DNA of 64,000 nucleotides from Prochlorococcus sp. AG-347-G20 (GCA_003281645.1 QCBJ01000002.1:124001-188000); one strand, 5' to 3'. Counted from the stretch's first letter, positions 6,481 through 15,307 are shown. The notes: generated from the letters alone by a model not told the origin. Made by a program: numbers and translations.

Positions 6481-6675
6481 GTGAATAAAGAAGAACGAAC
6501 TAAAAGATTTAAGTCTATGTCAAGCATGCAAAGACAGGAACTGATATTAAAGAAGATGAAAGATAGAGGCATAGAGGTGGGAAGTGGAATTCCGAATAAA
6601 AAATACGATAGCAAAGAGGTTTATGAATTAATTCATATTGCAAATTGCTTCCCAGAATTAAGAGAGAAAAAATAA
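6481..6675 (+). CDS. 64-residue basic protein of unknown function
   Basis: Starts with GTG at 6481. The protein is helical and highly charged (NKEERTKRFKSMSSMQRQEL, LKKMKDRGIEVGSG) and ends in a helix containing one Cys (YELIHIANCFPELREKK). It has no membrane segment or recognised domain. The start codon is the least certain point, as no clear Shine-Dalgarno is seen. Confidence 0.58.
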   Translation: MNKEERTKRFKSMSSMQRQELILKKMKDRGIEVGSGIPNKKYDSKEVYELIHIANCFPELREKK

Positions 6676-6706
6676 AAAAATATTTAGGTTTCTTTAATTA
6701 AGTAAT

Positions 6707-7087
6707 TTATTTTGGTTCCCTTATTGCAGTAATAATTAATCCACCTATCAATGCTAGATTCATAAATACTGCTCTTTGATGAAAAGGGAATACATGAAAA
6801 ATTATTGTTGTTGGAATAATAAATAGTAATAAAAAGACTGAGCCGATTTTTTGATTTTCCCCAAATATAAAAAATCCAGAACCCAAGATAAGACATACAA
6901 TTGCTCCCACGAGAAGAATAGATGAAATTGGTTCTGGAATACCTTTTGAAGAAATATATTCAACTGTTCTCTCAAAATCATTTATTTTGCCTGGTATTGC
7001 CGAGATAAATATTGCTGAAATTAATAATCTTGAAAAAAAATCTAAAAAAGATTTGATACTTTTATTTTTAAAAAAAGAATTTTTCAT
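6707..7087 (-). CDS. DoxX-like membrane protein
   Basis: A 126-residue protein with four hydrophobic segments in the DoxX arrangement: RLLISAIFISAIPGKINDF (helix 1 plus the typical loop), ISSILLVGAIVCLILGSGFF, SVFLLLFIIPTTIIFHVFPF, and FMNLALIGGLIITAI. DoxX-family proteins are inner-membrane proteins associated with quinone or thiol redox chemistry, but the exact role here is unknown. A second, different DoxX protein is encoded at 35480-36031. Confidence 0.78.
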   Translation of the reverse strand: MKNSFFKNKSIKSFLDFFSRLLISAIFISAIPGKINDFERTVEYISSKGIPEPISSILLVGAIVCLILGSGFFIFGENQKIGSVFLLLFIIPTTIIFHVFPFHQRAVFMNLALIGGLIITAIREPK

Positions 7088-7284
7088 AATCTTATTATAA
7101 GAAAAAAATTTTATGCGTTTGATAAATACTTTACTAGTCCAAAATACTTTTAAATTTTTCTCAAAGAGGTTTATCTAAATTAATAGAAATCTTTTTAATT
7201 AATGTGAATCTTTTTAAGGTAATTAATAGTAATTTATGTATTGTCTTTTTATATTTATGAAATAATAAATTTAATTAAGATTAA

Positions 7285-7761
7285 ATGTTTAGAAGATTTA
7301 TTTTAACTTCTTTTTTTCTTTTTAGTTCTCTAATAACTATATATCCTTCAAAAAAAGAAAATACTAATTTTTTCGATTATTGTTATTCTCTAGAAAAAAT
7401 AATTTCTAGAAATACATTAGAAAAAAGTAAGGATCTATCGAAGAATTTTAAGTCTTTAGCAAAAGATATTACTCTATTTGGGACTAACAAAACTAAAGGT
7501 AATTTCGCTAATAATATAATTGATCAATATAAAAATTCAAAAAAATTATTTATTATAACTTTTGTTCCAAATCAAATTTATTGTTTAGCAGGATATTGGA
7601 TTGAGGAGATAAGTCCAGGAAAATTTGAATCCATTTTCTATGAGAAAACCAAACAAAAAATAAATGAATATAAGAATACTAAAAAAGAAGTAGATAAATT
7701 TATTAATGAAATTAATTTAGAATATAAATCTATAAAAAAAGAAATTAATGATTTTTTTTAG
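7285..7761 (+). CDS. exported protein of unknown function, 158 residues
   Basis: The N-terminus is a signal peptide (RRFILTSFFLFSSLITIYPS); the mature part is Lys-rich with two separated Cys (DYCYSLEKII, QIYCLAGYWIEE) and a long C-terminal helix (YKNTKKEVDKFINEINLEYK). It is probably periplasmic or lumenal. No family recognised. It converges on, and overlaps by 4 nt, the minus-strand gene ending at 7758. Confidence 0.65.
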   Translation: MFRRFILTSFFLFSSLITIYPSKKENTNFFDYCYSLEKIISRNTLEKSKDLSKNFKSLAKDITLFGTNKTKGNFANNIIDQYKNSKKLFIITFVPNQIYCLAGYWIEEISPGKFESIFYEKTKQKINEYKNTKKEVDKFINEINLEYKSIKKEINDFF

Positions 7762-8240
7762 AAAATCAAAATCTTTTTTTCTAGAAAAATTGATTCATTT
7801 GTTATGGAAGATTCATTTTTTTTTGATTGCGAAATAAAAAATAGCAGTAATCCCAAAATAATTACAAATCCTAAAATTGATAAAGTATAAATTATTTTAT
7901 TTTTGATATTAAAGTTAAGTTTGTTTTTGGTAATTTTTCCAAAGAACAGAAATTTTTTATTTGATGATGAATCATATTTTTTAGAATTGTTTTCAAAATA
8001 ATAATTATTAACTACTTCTTCCCTATTTTCATTAATTTCTATCTGTATGTTATTTTCAGAGCCCCCAACTTTGTAATTCGATTGCTCATAAAAAAATTCA
8101 TGAATTTTTGAAATATTTGTTGTTTTTTTATTTTTAACATTAAGTTTAGTTTTTTGAAAATCATTATCAAACCATTCGTCATAAACTATAAATTTTGGTT
8201 TAGCAAAATAAGACAAGACTCTATTACAAAAAAAGTACAA
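7758..8240 (-). CDS. single-pass membrane protein of unknown function, 160 residues
   Basis: A polar, Asn-rich N-terminal region of about 120 residues precedes one strong membrane helix near residues 121-143 (YTLSILGFVIILGLLLFFI) and a short Lys-rich tail. The bulk of the protein would lie on one side of the membrane. A start at ATG 8240 is assumed. No domain recognised. Tail-to-tail with the exported protein at 7285-7761, suggesting but not proving a related role. Confidence 0.55.
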   Translation of the reverse strand: MYFFCNRVLSYFAKPKFIVYDEWFDNDFQKTKLNVKNKKTTNISKIHEFFYEQSNYKVGGSENNIQIEINENREEVVNNYYFENNSKKYDSSSNKKFLFFGKITKNKLNFNIKNKIIYTLSILGFVIILGLLLFFISQSKKNESSITNESIFLEKKILIF

Positions 8241-8406
8241 TAAAAAGATAAATCAAAGAAAAAAAGAAAGTTATTTTTGTTGGTAAATTTCATAAATCAT
8301 GTTTATATATCATCATTAATTCTTAAGTTCTTATTTAAGGAAATGTGTAGATTTCTAAGTCTCTAATTATTTGATTGTTTTTTGCATATTATTTTGCAAG
8401 AAATTT

Positions 8407-8562
8407 TTATTTGGACTTTCTTGTGCCACCGTAGGAATAATCATTATGTTTAGAAATTACAATCCAACATTCTTTACAACAAAAAATCCAGTCTCTATGA
8501 ATTATGGATTTAACTCTGTAATGAATTTTATCTGGCTTATGACATAAATCACATATTTTCAT
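8407..8562 (-). CDS. 51-residue zinc-ribbon-like protein
   Basis: From ATG at 8562 the protein reads MKICDLCHKPDKIHYRVKSI, with a second cysteine pair in WIFCCKECW, giving C-x2-C ... CC-x2-C, a likely zinc site. It ends SYGGTRKSK. The frame stays open upstream to 8664, but the zinc motif starts at this Met and the upstream stretch is not conserved-looking. Function unknown; small zinc ribbons of this kind often bind nucleic acid. Confidence 0.66.
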   Translation of the reverse strand: MKICDLCHKPDKIHYRVKSIIHRDWIFCCKECWIVISKHNDYSYGGTRKSK

Positions 8563-8902
8563 TTTGCTATAAATTTTTGATTCTATTTTAGATAAGCAAA
8601 AGTTTGATTTAAAAGATTCACGAAAAAAAATTATCGTGTCATTATAAATAGGCACTCCACACATCCTGAAGCAAAGCAGTGGTTTTGTTGAGTGCGAATA
8701 TTTTATTTACCTTATAAAAATTGCTAATTTCTTCTTTTTAAAATTTTTAGGCAACCTCATTATTTATATAAAATCTATTAGATATTTTATTTGGTTTTCC
8801 TTTAAAATAAATATCCGATTATACATCTAAATTAGATCTTTAGAAAGAAACTCACGAATCATATTAATTTAATTTTAATATGATCTTATTGATTTTAATA
8901 GC
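8563..8902. other. intergenic stretch with nothing recognisable
   Basis: AT-rich DNA between the zinc-ribbon-like gene and the next small gene. I see no convincing ORF, terminator or structured element beyond the upstream extension of the 8407 frame. Confidence 0.5.
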
Positions 8903-9046
8903 ATGAACATTTACCTTTTCTGGATATTATTTTTAGCTCTATGGGCAATTGTTCCCTTAATGATTATCAAAGGTAAAGTTGACGAAGAGCCTAAGATTCA
9001 GACTTCACCAAAAGTTAAAGCCAAAAAAAAAGGTTGGTTCAATTAG
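8903..9046 (+). CDS. 47-residue membrane microprotein
   Basis: An N-terminal helix (LFWILFLALWAIVPLMII) is followed by a charged tail (KGKVDEEPKIQT, KVKAKKKGWFN). Topology suggests a basic cytoplasmic C-terminus. No family recognised. About 280 nt of featureless DNA follow before the glycosyltransferase gene. Confidence 0.58.
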   Translation: MNIYLFWILFLALWAIVPLMIIKGKVDEEPKIQTSPKVKAKKKGWFN

Positions 9047-9324
9047 ATTAGTAATGGTCTTTAATTTTTATTAATTTCAAATTACTATAATCTTTGATTC
9101 CAAAATATATCTAGCTAAATATCCCTCTAAATTAATTTATGTTTTTAGAATAAAGTAAAATAATAATATCAAAAATTATTCAAATAATATAGGTGTTTTT
9201 TCAAAGTAAAATAATCCATTCAGGTTATTTCTGAGAATGAAATTTTGTAATCTTTCTATTTAGAAAATTTAAAATTTGTATGGTAAGGTTTAAATTAAAG
9301 TGTTTTTAGATAATTATTAAATAT

Positions 9325-10410
9325 ATGATATCTATTGTAATACCAACATTTAATGAGATAAGAAATATCTCTGAAATAATAAATCAATTATTAAAACTAG
9401 ATTTCTCATCCGATCTTGAAATCATTATTGTTGATGATAATTCCAGTGACGGTACAGCAGATAAAGTTAGACAATTAGTGCATAATGACAAGCGTATTCG
9501 TTTGATAAATAGAGTTGGAAGGTCAGGTCTTTCAAGCGCTATAAAGGAAGGATGTTTATGTGCTTCTGGTGAGTTAGTAGTAGTTATGGATGCTGATGGT
9601 CAGCATGATCCCTCTTACATAAGAAAAGCATTAAAGTGTATAGAAAGCTCAAAAGTTGATATTGTTATTGGAAGTCGTTTTGCAATCGGCTCCAGAATTA
9701 GAGGGTTAAGTAAAAGTAGAGAAAGAGGTTCATCCTTGGCTAATTCATTAGCTCGTTTGAGTTTATATGGTTACTACAATTATTTATCAGACTATATGAG
9801 CGGATTTTTAGTTTTTAACAGAAAGGTATGTATTGAATTTATAGAAAAAATTGATGTAAATGGGTTTAAATTTTTTTATGAATTATTAGCCGTAAGTAAA
9901 GGAAAATTGAAAGTTGATGAAATTCCAATTCTTTTTAAAGAACGGTTATATGGTTTTTCTAAGCTTGATTTGCCTGTTGTATGGGACTTCTTTATTTCGT
10001 TAATACACTCTTTTATAAGGAGAATTATTCCAAGAAGGGCTGTTAGTTTTGCCTTGGTTGGTTCGATTGGAGTTTTCGTGCAACTTTTTACAATTTACTT
10101 TTTAATGGGAGTTTTAAATTTGGCTTTTGAACAAGTTCTTCCGGTAGGTGTTATAGTTGCAGCAAGTTCAAATTTTATAATTAACAATTTACTTACTTTT
10201 AGGATAAATAGGCTAGTAGGCAAAAGTTTTTTTTTCGGACTTTTTAAATTTCTTTTAGTATCTTCTCTCCCAATAATTGCTAATATAGGTGTTACTAATT
10301 TATTTTACAGTCAATTATCCGTTAATACTTTTATTTCTCAAATTGTAGGAATTTTAGTGGTATTTATATGGAATTATGCTGCCTCATCAAAAGTTGTGTG
10401 GAATAATTAA
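9325..10410 (+). CDS. GT2 polyprenol-phosphate glycosyltransferase fused to a GtrA-like domain
   Basis: Residues 1 to about 220 are a GT-A domain of the dolichol-phosphate mannosyltransferase type: ISIVIPTFNE at the start, IIIVDDNSSDGT at about 34-44, and the metal-binding DADGQHDP at 89-96. From about residue 235 four hydrophobic helices form a GtrA-like domain (FALVGSIGVFVQLFTIYF and onward). Such fusions transfer a sugar from UDP/GDP-sugar to undecaprenyl phosphate at the membrane for envelope glycan decoration. The sugar cannot be predicted. The last 4 nt overlap the convergent membrane protein gene. Confidence 0.88.
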   Translation: MISIVIPTFNEIRNISEIINQLLKLDFSSDLEIIIVDDNSSDGTADKVRQLVHNDKRIRLINRVGRSGLSSAIKEGCLCASGELVVVMDADGQHDPSYIRKALKCIESSKVDIVIGSRFAIGSRIRGLSKSRERGSSLANSLARLSLYGYYNYLSDYMSGFLVFNRKVCIEFIEKIDVNGFKFFYELLAVSKGKLKVDEIPILFKERLYGFSKLDLPVVWDFFISLIHSFIRRIIPRRAVSFALVGSIGVFVQLFTIYFLMGVLNLAFEQVLPVGVIVAASSNFIINNLLTFRINRLVGKSFFFGLFKFLLVSSLPIIANIGVTNLFYSQLSVNTFISQIVGILVVFIWNYAASSKVVWNN

Positions 10411-11717
10411 CTAAATAAAAATTGAGTATAAAAAATAATATTTTTGATACCAAATCCGATTGGGTTTGAGACTAAATATCTTCCAAGTGACCAACAACAA
10501 TGGGGGATACCAAAAAATAAAAGAACATAATTATAAGTTCTAATTGAAGAAAATTGAGGAATTGTTTTTGCAAGAATTTGTTGGCCTTTCAAAGTGGATA
10601 AAAAATATGATAGTTTTTTGGAGCCAAATGTTTGGTATAAAAATGAAAATAATAATGCTGATGATGTAAGCCACATAAATATCCATCTTCCTATATCAAC
10701 AAATAAAAATAAGGGTATGAATGCGACGAATTGAGAACAAACTATTGTTCTTTTTAATTTTTGGTTAAGGTCTTTTTTCTTACCTATAAAAAGTCTTATA
10801 GATATAAATATGGTTAACAACCACATGCCAGGATGCCAAAAAATAAACAAGTTAAATTGAGATATAAGACTACTTGTAAAAACTTGTGATGTGCCCCAAC
10901 CTATTGCAGCGATGGCTCCTGAAGGATCTTTTTCATAAAGTCCAGAAACAGAGGGGATTATTTCAGCAAGAGACTGCCAACTTTGGTGAATCATTAATGA
11001 TTGATTTGCATCTCCTTTAAAAAACCAGCATAAAAAGAAAGAAAGGATTGCGGGCAACAAAAATAAAGTTGCACAAAGAAATGATTGAAAAATATTTTTT
11101 TTGCCTTTTTTCTCAAAAATTGAAAAAATAATTAATAAGCTTGGCAATCCCCAAATCCCATAACTTTCATGAGAAAAAATCGCAACCATAGATATGAAAT
11201 CTACGCTTAAAATAGCAATTAACTTATTTATACTTTTGTGATAAAGAGCTTTCATTATTAATAAAGAAAGACCATATAAGAGCACTAAAAAAGTATCTTT
11301 TCGGACAAAATAATTTTCAGATAATGGAGCTAGTATTATTAACTGAGATAATAAAAAAGATTTTTCAAATAAATTTTTGCAGAAATTTAGTAGTAGTAAA
11401 ATTAGGGCGACTAAGGAAACAATACTAAAACCCCAAACTATGAATATAGGACCTAATGAATATTTAGTAGAAATAAGATGAATTAATTCACCTGGTAAGC
11501 CTCTTCTTACAAATCCACCTGCATAGGATATAAGCCATTCGCCAACTGTCCAAGAATTATCATAAAATCTATTTTTATATAAATTGAGAGGGATGCCTAA
11601 TATTATTAATAAAGTGAATAAGATTTCAAATGAAAATTTTTGATTAGAAGGTTTGTTAAATGAAAATTGTTTTCTTAAACTATTAATATTAAATTGTTTA
11701 ATATTGATTATTGGCAT
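10407..11717 (-). CDS. polytopic membrane protein of unknown function, 436 residues
   Basis: At least nine hydrophobic helices are visible, with an N-terminal extramembrane motif WTVGEWLISYAGGFVRRGLP seen in large bacterial integral-membrane proteins of the glycosyltransferase-C or polysaccharide-export type. A catalytic Asp pair cannot be assigned. It converges with the GT2/GtrA gene (4-nt overlap) and its start region is divergent from the LptF/G-like permease, a context of envelope polysaccharide genes. Function is inferred from context only. Confidence 0.6.
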   Translation of the reverse strand: MPIINIKQFNINSLRKQFSFNKPSNQKFSFEILFTLLIILGIPLNLYKNRFYDNSWTVGEWLISYAGGFVRRGLPGELIHLISTKYSLGPIFIVWGFSIVSLVALILLLLNFCKNLFEKSFLLSQLIILAPLSENYFVRKDTFLVLLYGLSLLIMKALYHKSINKLIAILSVDFISMVAIFSHESYGIWGLPSLLIIFSIFEKKGKKNIFQSFLCATLFLLPAILSFFLCWFFKGDANQSLMIHQSWQSLAEIIPSVSGLYEKDPSGAIAAIGWGTSQVFTSSLISQFNLFIFWHPGMWLLTIFISIRLFIGKKKDLNQKLKRTIVCSQFVAFIPLFLFVDIGRWIFMWLTSSALLFSFLYQTFGSKKLSYFLSTLKGQQILAKTIPQFSSIRTYNYVLLFFGIPHCCWSLGRYLVSNPIGFGIKNIIFYTQFLFS

Positions 11718-11772
11718 AATAAATCATCACCCTATTTTATGAATATCGTTTCAAGTGTTTTCAATCAAGATA

Positions 11773-12948
11773 ATGTATAAAAACAATATTAAAATTTTTT
11801 CAAAACTAATAAATAATATTCCAATCATAGATAGGTGGTTATTTGGTCAACTCATACCGCCTTTATTATTTGCAGTTTCTGCTTTTACAGTAGTTTCCCT
11901 TTCAGTTGGAGTTATGTTTGACTTGATAAGGAAAATTGTGGAATTTGGTTTACCCATAACACTTGCCGTTAAAGTAATGTTCCTTAAACTGCCAGGGTTT
12001 TTGGTCCTTTCATTCCCTATGTCTGTACTTCTTTCAACTTTATTAGCTTATGGAAAGATGTCATCTAATTCTGAAATTTTGGCTGCAAGAAGTTTGGGAG
12101 TTAAAACTTCTAGACTGGTTATTCCAGCAATAATACTTGCGACATTTATGACTGGATTAACATTTTACTTTAATAATAGTTTGGTTCCTTTAACTAATAA
12201 ATATTCTGAGATCTTATTAAGAGATGGCTTAGGTAAGTCCGTTTCTATTGAAAAAGGACATGATATTTTTTTTAAAGGATATGGTTCCTACACTGATCCA
12301 AATACTAATGAATCAACCAATAATAATACTTTCTTAAATCAAATATTCTTTTCTAGGATAGTCGAAGACAACGTTATGAAAAATGTTACTGTTATTGACT
12401 TTTCAGTTTTGGGGTATAAACAAATCTTATCAGCTGAAAAAGGAACCTTTGATGGGCAAGAATCAGCATGGATATTTACTAATGGAAAGTTGATTACATT
12501 AGACGAAAGTGGGAAAACAACAACTATAGGTTTTAAAAAGTATTTGTATCCTTTAGGAGATGGTCCTTTAAAAGTTTCTAAAATTCCTGATGATGCTAAT
12601 AAAATGACTTTAAATCAGGCTATTAAAGCGAAAAAACTATATGAAGAAACAGGTGATGCAAGGGAAGCGAGAAAAATGTCTGTAAGAATACAAGAAAAAT
12701 TTACTTTACCTTGCGCATGCTTAGTCTTTGGATTGATTGGAAGCAGTTTAGGTGCTAAGCAAAATCTAAGAACTTCAAAAAGCCAAGGATTTGGGTTAAG
12801 TGTAATTTTGATTCTCTTATATTATGTACTTTCTTTCTTATCAAGTTCACTTGGTGTGAAGGGAGTTTTAACACCCTTTATTTCAGCTTGGCTACCAGTT
12901 TTGACTTCATTTTCAGGCGGTCTTTATTTGTTAAAAAAAGCCTCTTAA
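11773..12948 (+). CDS. LptF/LptG (YjgP/YjgQ) family permease
   Basis: The protein has the family layout: two to three N-terminal helices (DRWLFGQLIPPLLFAVSAFT and LGVKTSRLVIPAIILATFMT), a periplasmic domain at about residues 130-280, and three C-terminal helices (FTLPCACLVFGLIGSSLG; SVILILLYYVLSFLSSSL). These permeases, with LptB, pull lipopolysaccharide out of the inner membrane. The frame opens at GTG 11755; ATG at 11773 is an equally good start and is given here. It is consistent with the lipid A genes at 56-59 kb. Confidence 0.85.
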   Translation: MYKNNIKIFSKLINNIPIIDRWLFGQLIPPLLFAVSAFTVVSLSVGVMFDLIRKIVEFGLPITLAVKVMFLKLPGFLVLSFPMSVLLSTLLAYGKMSSNSEILAARSLGVKTSRLVIPAIILATFMTGLTFYFNNSLVPLTNKYSEILLRDGLGKSVSIEKGHDIFFKGYGSYTDPNTNESTNNNTFLNQIFFSRIVEDNVMKNVTVIDFSVLGYKQILSAEKGTFDGQESAWIFTNGKLITLDESGKTTTIGFKKYLYPLGDGPLKVSKIPDDANKMTLNQAIKAKKLYEETGDAREARKMSVRIQEKFTLPCACLVFGLIGSSLGAKQNLRTSKSQGFGLSVILILLYYVLSFLSSSLGVKGVLTPFISAWLPVLTSFSGGLYLLKKAS

Positions 12949-13181
12949 TTTTCAAGATCTCATTAAATATAAATTGACTTTTCTTACGAAAAGATAATCT
13001 TTAAATGTATTAAACTTTGCTTTTGGAATTCTTTATCTCAAAAATTTTTTATCTATAGAAATTGTTTTTTCATACCAAGTTTTTAAAAGTCCAATTAAAA
13101 TAGATATCTTCAGATATATATATATTTAGGCCTTGCATTTAATCTGTGAATTTGGTTAATTTAAAGATATATTTTAAATTT

Positions 13182-13301
13182 ATGTATTCAAAAATCGCTT
13201 TGAATAATTGTAAGTGTAATCATTGCCAAGAAAAATTGAAACAAATAAATCGCTCAATAGCCTATTGGGAAAAATTTATTTTAAGTAAAAATTTAGCCTA
13301 G
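13182..13301 (+). CDS. 39-residue Cys-rich microprotein
   Basis: It reads MYSKIALNNCKCNHCQEKLK and then a helical segment ending SKNLA. The C-x-C-x2-C cluster plus a His could bind zinc. No upstream Shine-Dalgarno is evident. It stands alone in about 1 kb of otherwise gene-poor DNA. Function unknown. Confidence 0.42.
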   Translation: MYSKIALNNCKCNHCQEKLKQINRSIAYWEKFILSKNLA

Positions 13302-13637
13302 TTATCTTATAAAATCTCAAAATTAAAAACTTACTTTGGAATTAATGTGAGTATATGAATATAAGGATGTTATATTTTCTCTAAATCCTTGGTAAATTCA
13401 CAAAGTTATTTAGCTTTTTGATTTCTTTTGTATATTCTATTTTCTCTTTTTAAGAGAAGAAGGATAATCAAAATACAAGATGGTATAAGGATAAAATCTA
13501 AAGACATACATTTTTTTCAGTCTATTTTCTATTTAGCAAATATATAAATATTTGACATTAATTTCTCATCTTAAGGATTTTATTCAATAAGTCTAAAATT
13601 ATTTGAATGCTTAGTATGTTTATATTAGCTTGCTTTT
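13302..13637. other. intergenic stretch with nothing recognisable
   Basis: Very AT-rich DNA between the Cys-rich microprotein and the candidate sRNA. I see no supported gene or structured element. Confidence 0.5.
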
Positions 13638-13763
13638 AAAATTAAAAGAGCCTGCAAGTATCCCACCTGCAAGCTCATGACGACCTAGTTAATTCAGACT
13701 TTCTGATTTAACCAGCTAAGCACTTCCTAAATGCTGTAATAATTCTACTAAGTAAAATTACTT
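13638..13763 (-). ncRNA. candidate small RNA with terminator
   Basis: On the minus strand a TATACT box (13770-13775) precedes about 125 nt without a usable ORF but with ordered structure: AAGTAA/TTACTT near 13750, a GTTAAATCAGA/TCTGAATTAAC hairpin at 13688-13712 with one mismatch, and a final GAGCTTGCA/TGCAGGCTC hairpin (13648-13676) followed by TTTTAATTTT, a Rho-independent terminator. It lies divergent to the hli gene at 13973. It is not any RNA family I can name; the G-U pair favours the minus strand. Confidence 0.5.
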
Positions 13764-13972
13764 ACTGTGAGTATAAATGCTTATTTCTAATGATCGATTG
13801 CGAATTTGATAATAAAAAGTAGCTTGATTAAAAAATGGGGCTTCTTCATTTTTTAACAGAAATGTCACATATTGATCAATAACATTAATACTCAAAGGAA
13901 AAATTATGGAGATTTTGGTTTACAAAAGTTAATAATTGTGTTAAGTTAATTAACAATTAATATCTTTTTTTA

Positions 13973-14179
13973 ATGACAAAATCAGGAGTTACTACAGAAT
14001 CAGGTGGAAGACAAAATATGTTCCCATCAGAGACTAGGCCTTATATCGATGAAACTGTCTCCTACGATGGATATCCTCAAAATGCAGAAAAAGTAAATGG
14101 TAGATGGGCTATGGTTGGTTTCGTTGCACTACTAGGTGCCTATGTAACAACAGGCCAAATCATTCCAGGAATTTTTTAG
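13973..14179 (+). CDS. hli: high-light-inducible protein (Hli), 68 residues
   Basis: The C-terminal half carries the Hli/CAB signature AEKVNGRWAMVGFVALLGAY, in which the E-x2-N-x-R motif coordinates chlorophyll, followed by the conserved end VTTGQIIPGIF. Hli proteins are single-helix thylakoid proteins that bind chlorophyll and carotenoid, protecting or assembling photosystems under excess light. The N-terminal 36 residues are a polar extension. Expected to be induced by light stress; the divergent sRNA candidate may share its regulatory region. Confidence 0.95.
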   Translation: MTKSGVTTESGGRQNMFPSETRPYIDETVSYDGYPQNAEKVNGRWAMVGFVALLGAYVTTGQIIPGIF

Positions 14180-14243
14180 TTTCTACATAACTTTTTTAGT
14201 TTAAGATATAATATTTAATTCTCTCTAAACGAAAAATTAAATT

Positions 14244-14372
14244 TTATTTTAAATTTGAGAATAAGAAAAACCAAATAAAAGTTATGGCATTCAAGCCAAA
14301 TATTATTCCTAGAAATATATAGGCGAACTTTTTTCCAATAAATGCTGTCTCCGGTTCAAGCTTTACTCTCAT
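14244..14372 (-). CDS. 42-residue membrane microprotein
   Basis: A short charged N-terminus (MRVKLEPETAFIGKKFA) is followed by one long hydrophobic helix (YIFLGIIFGLNAITFIWFFL). It converges with the hli gene at 13973-14179 and precedes the second hli cluster. It lacks the E-x2-N-x-R chlorophyll motif, so it is not an Hli. Function unknown. Confidence 0.55.
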   Translation of the reverse strand: MRVKLEPETAFIGKKFAYIFLGIIFGLNAITFIWFFLFSNLK

Positions 14373-14763
14373 TAAATCCTCGAATCATCTCGATAAAAAT
14401 AGCATCACTTAACAAAATAATTTAAATTTGAAGGAAGAAAAACAATCAAATTAATATTTCTTCAAAACCTTTTTTGTATTAATCATTTTCCTTCCTCAGA
14501 TTTTAATAGGAAAAATTATTTTCTTTAGCATCCTTGCTTGTAAATCTTATTAGCTTGATTTTGTATCCCGCTTATTTAGATTTTAAAATTAATTGAAAAA
14601 TCTTTCTAAACCAACCTGCAACATAATAAATATAAAAAAACTTTGAATCTAATCTTTAGAAATAAGATTGTGTTTTTATACTGTTTTTAATATATTTTTT
14701 TTCGAAATAGGATTATCCAACCTCAATTAATAAAGACTATATATTATCAATAAAAATTCCAAC
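14373..14763. other. intergenic stretch with nothing recognisable
   Basis: About 390 nt of AT-rich DNA between the 42-codon gene and the terminator of the hli pair. I see no convincing ORF or structure. Confidence 0.5.
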
Positions 14764-14793
14764 AAAAAAAGCCTAATTTCAAATTAGGCTTTT
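14764..14793 (-). terminator. Rho-independent terminator of the hli pair
   Basis: GCCTAATTT-c-AAATTAGGC is a perfect stem flanked by an A run on one side and a T run on the other. On the minus strand it is followed by TTTTTTT, 20 nt after the stop of the hli gene at 14814. The symmetry means it could also act on the plus strand. Confidence 0.85.
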
Positions 14794-14813
14794 AAAAAAT
14801 TAAAAAATTTATA

Positions 14814-14954
14814 TTAGATAAAACCAGGAATGATTTGACCTGTAGTTAAGTATGCTCCAACTAAAGCTACAAAACCTAACATTGCAAATCTACCGTTAAG
14901 CTTTTCAGCAACGATTTTTTCTTTTTCAACTATTTTTGGTTCGTTATTTTTCAT
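14814..14954 (-). CDS. hli: high-light-inducible protein (Hli), 46 residues
   Basis: From ATG at 14954 the protein has a charged N-terminus (KNNEPKIVEKEKI) and the Hli core AEKLNGRFAMLGFVALVGAY with the E-x2-N-x-R chlorophyll ligand motif, ending LTTGQIIPGFI. The frame extends upstream to 15032, but that stretch is only the overlapping hli gene read out of frame. The start overlaps the stop of that gene (TAATG), so the two are translationally coupled. A strong terminator follows. Confidence 0.94.
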   Translation of the reverse strand: MKNNEPKIVEKEKIVAEKLNGRFAMLGFVALVGAYLTTGQIIPGFI

Positions 14955-15061
14955 TAGAACCAGCCTGGAATGATTTGGCCTGTTGTGACATAGGCGCCAA
15001 CTGCTGCAACGAAACCTAACATTGCTGCCCAACCGTTAAAACGTTCTGCTTCTGGAGTCAT
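14954..15061 (-). CDS. hli: high-light-inducible protein (Hli), 35 residues
   Basis: A minimal Hli: MTPEAERFNGWAAMLGFVAA followed by VGAYVTTGQIIPGWF. The E-x2-N-x-(R/W) position reads E-R-F-N-G-W, so the Arg that normally pairs across the helix dimer is Trp, as in short marine Hli proteins. It is the first gene of a two-gene hli operon and likely forms hetero- or homodimers in the thylakoid. Confidence 0.92.
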   Translation of the reverse strand: MTPEAERFNGWAAMLGFVAAVGAYVTTGQIIPGWF

Positions 15062-15157
15062 TTTAATATGTGAATTTGTAAACAAATATAACATATTTAT
15101 TTAATAATGTAAAGAAATTGAGGTATTATTCCCTGGTTCGCCAGAAAAATTTAAAAA

Positions 15158-15292
15158 ATGCTACACATATGTGTCGAAATATACCTTATTGGCGGTTTTA
15201 TTTTTGGTCTGTTTTTTAAATTTGTGAAAAAAAAATATAAGCTTTTCACCTTGTTTTTTTTAGAGGTATATCCTCATTTAGAGGATATTTAA
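15158..15292 (+). CDS. 44-residue membrane microprotein with its own terminator
   Basis: The frame encodes a hydrophobic segment (ICVEIYLIGGFIFGLFFKFV), a Lys run (KKKYK), a second hydrophobic stretch (LFTLFFLEVY) and the end PHLEDI. A strong terminator begins 16 nt after the stop, which supports transcription of this short unit. No family recognised; no Shine-Dalgarno is seen. It might instead be a small RNA. Confidence 0.45.
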   Translation: MLHICVEIYLIGGFIFGLFFKFVKKKYKLFTLFFLEVYPHLEDI

Positions 15293-15307
15293 ATTAGTAT
15301 ATTATTT

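Noticed and set aside
14814..15032. A 72-residue protein formed by extending the second Hli upstream
   Set aside because: The first 26 residues of that frame are the antiphase reading of the overlapping 35-residue hli gene; the ATG at 14954 is the start.
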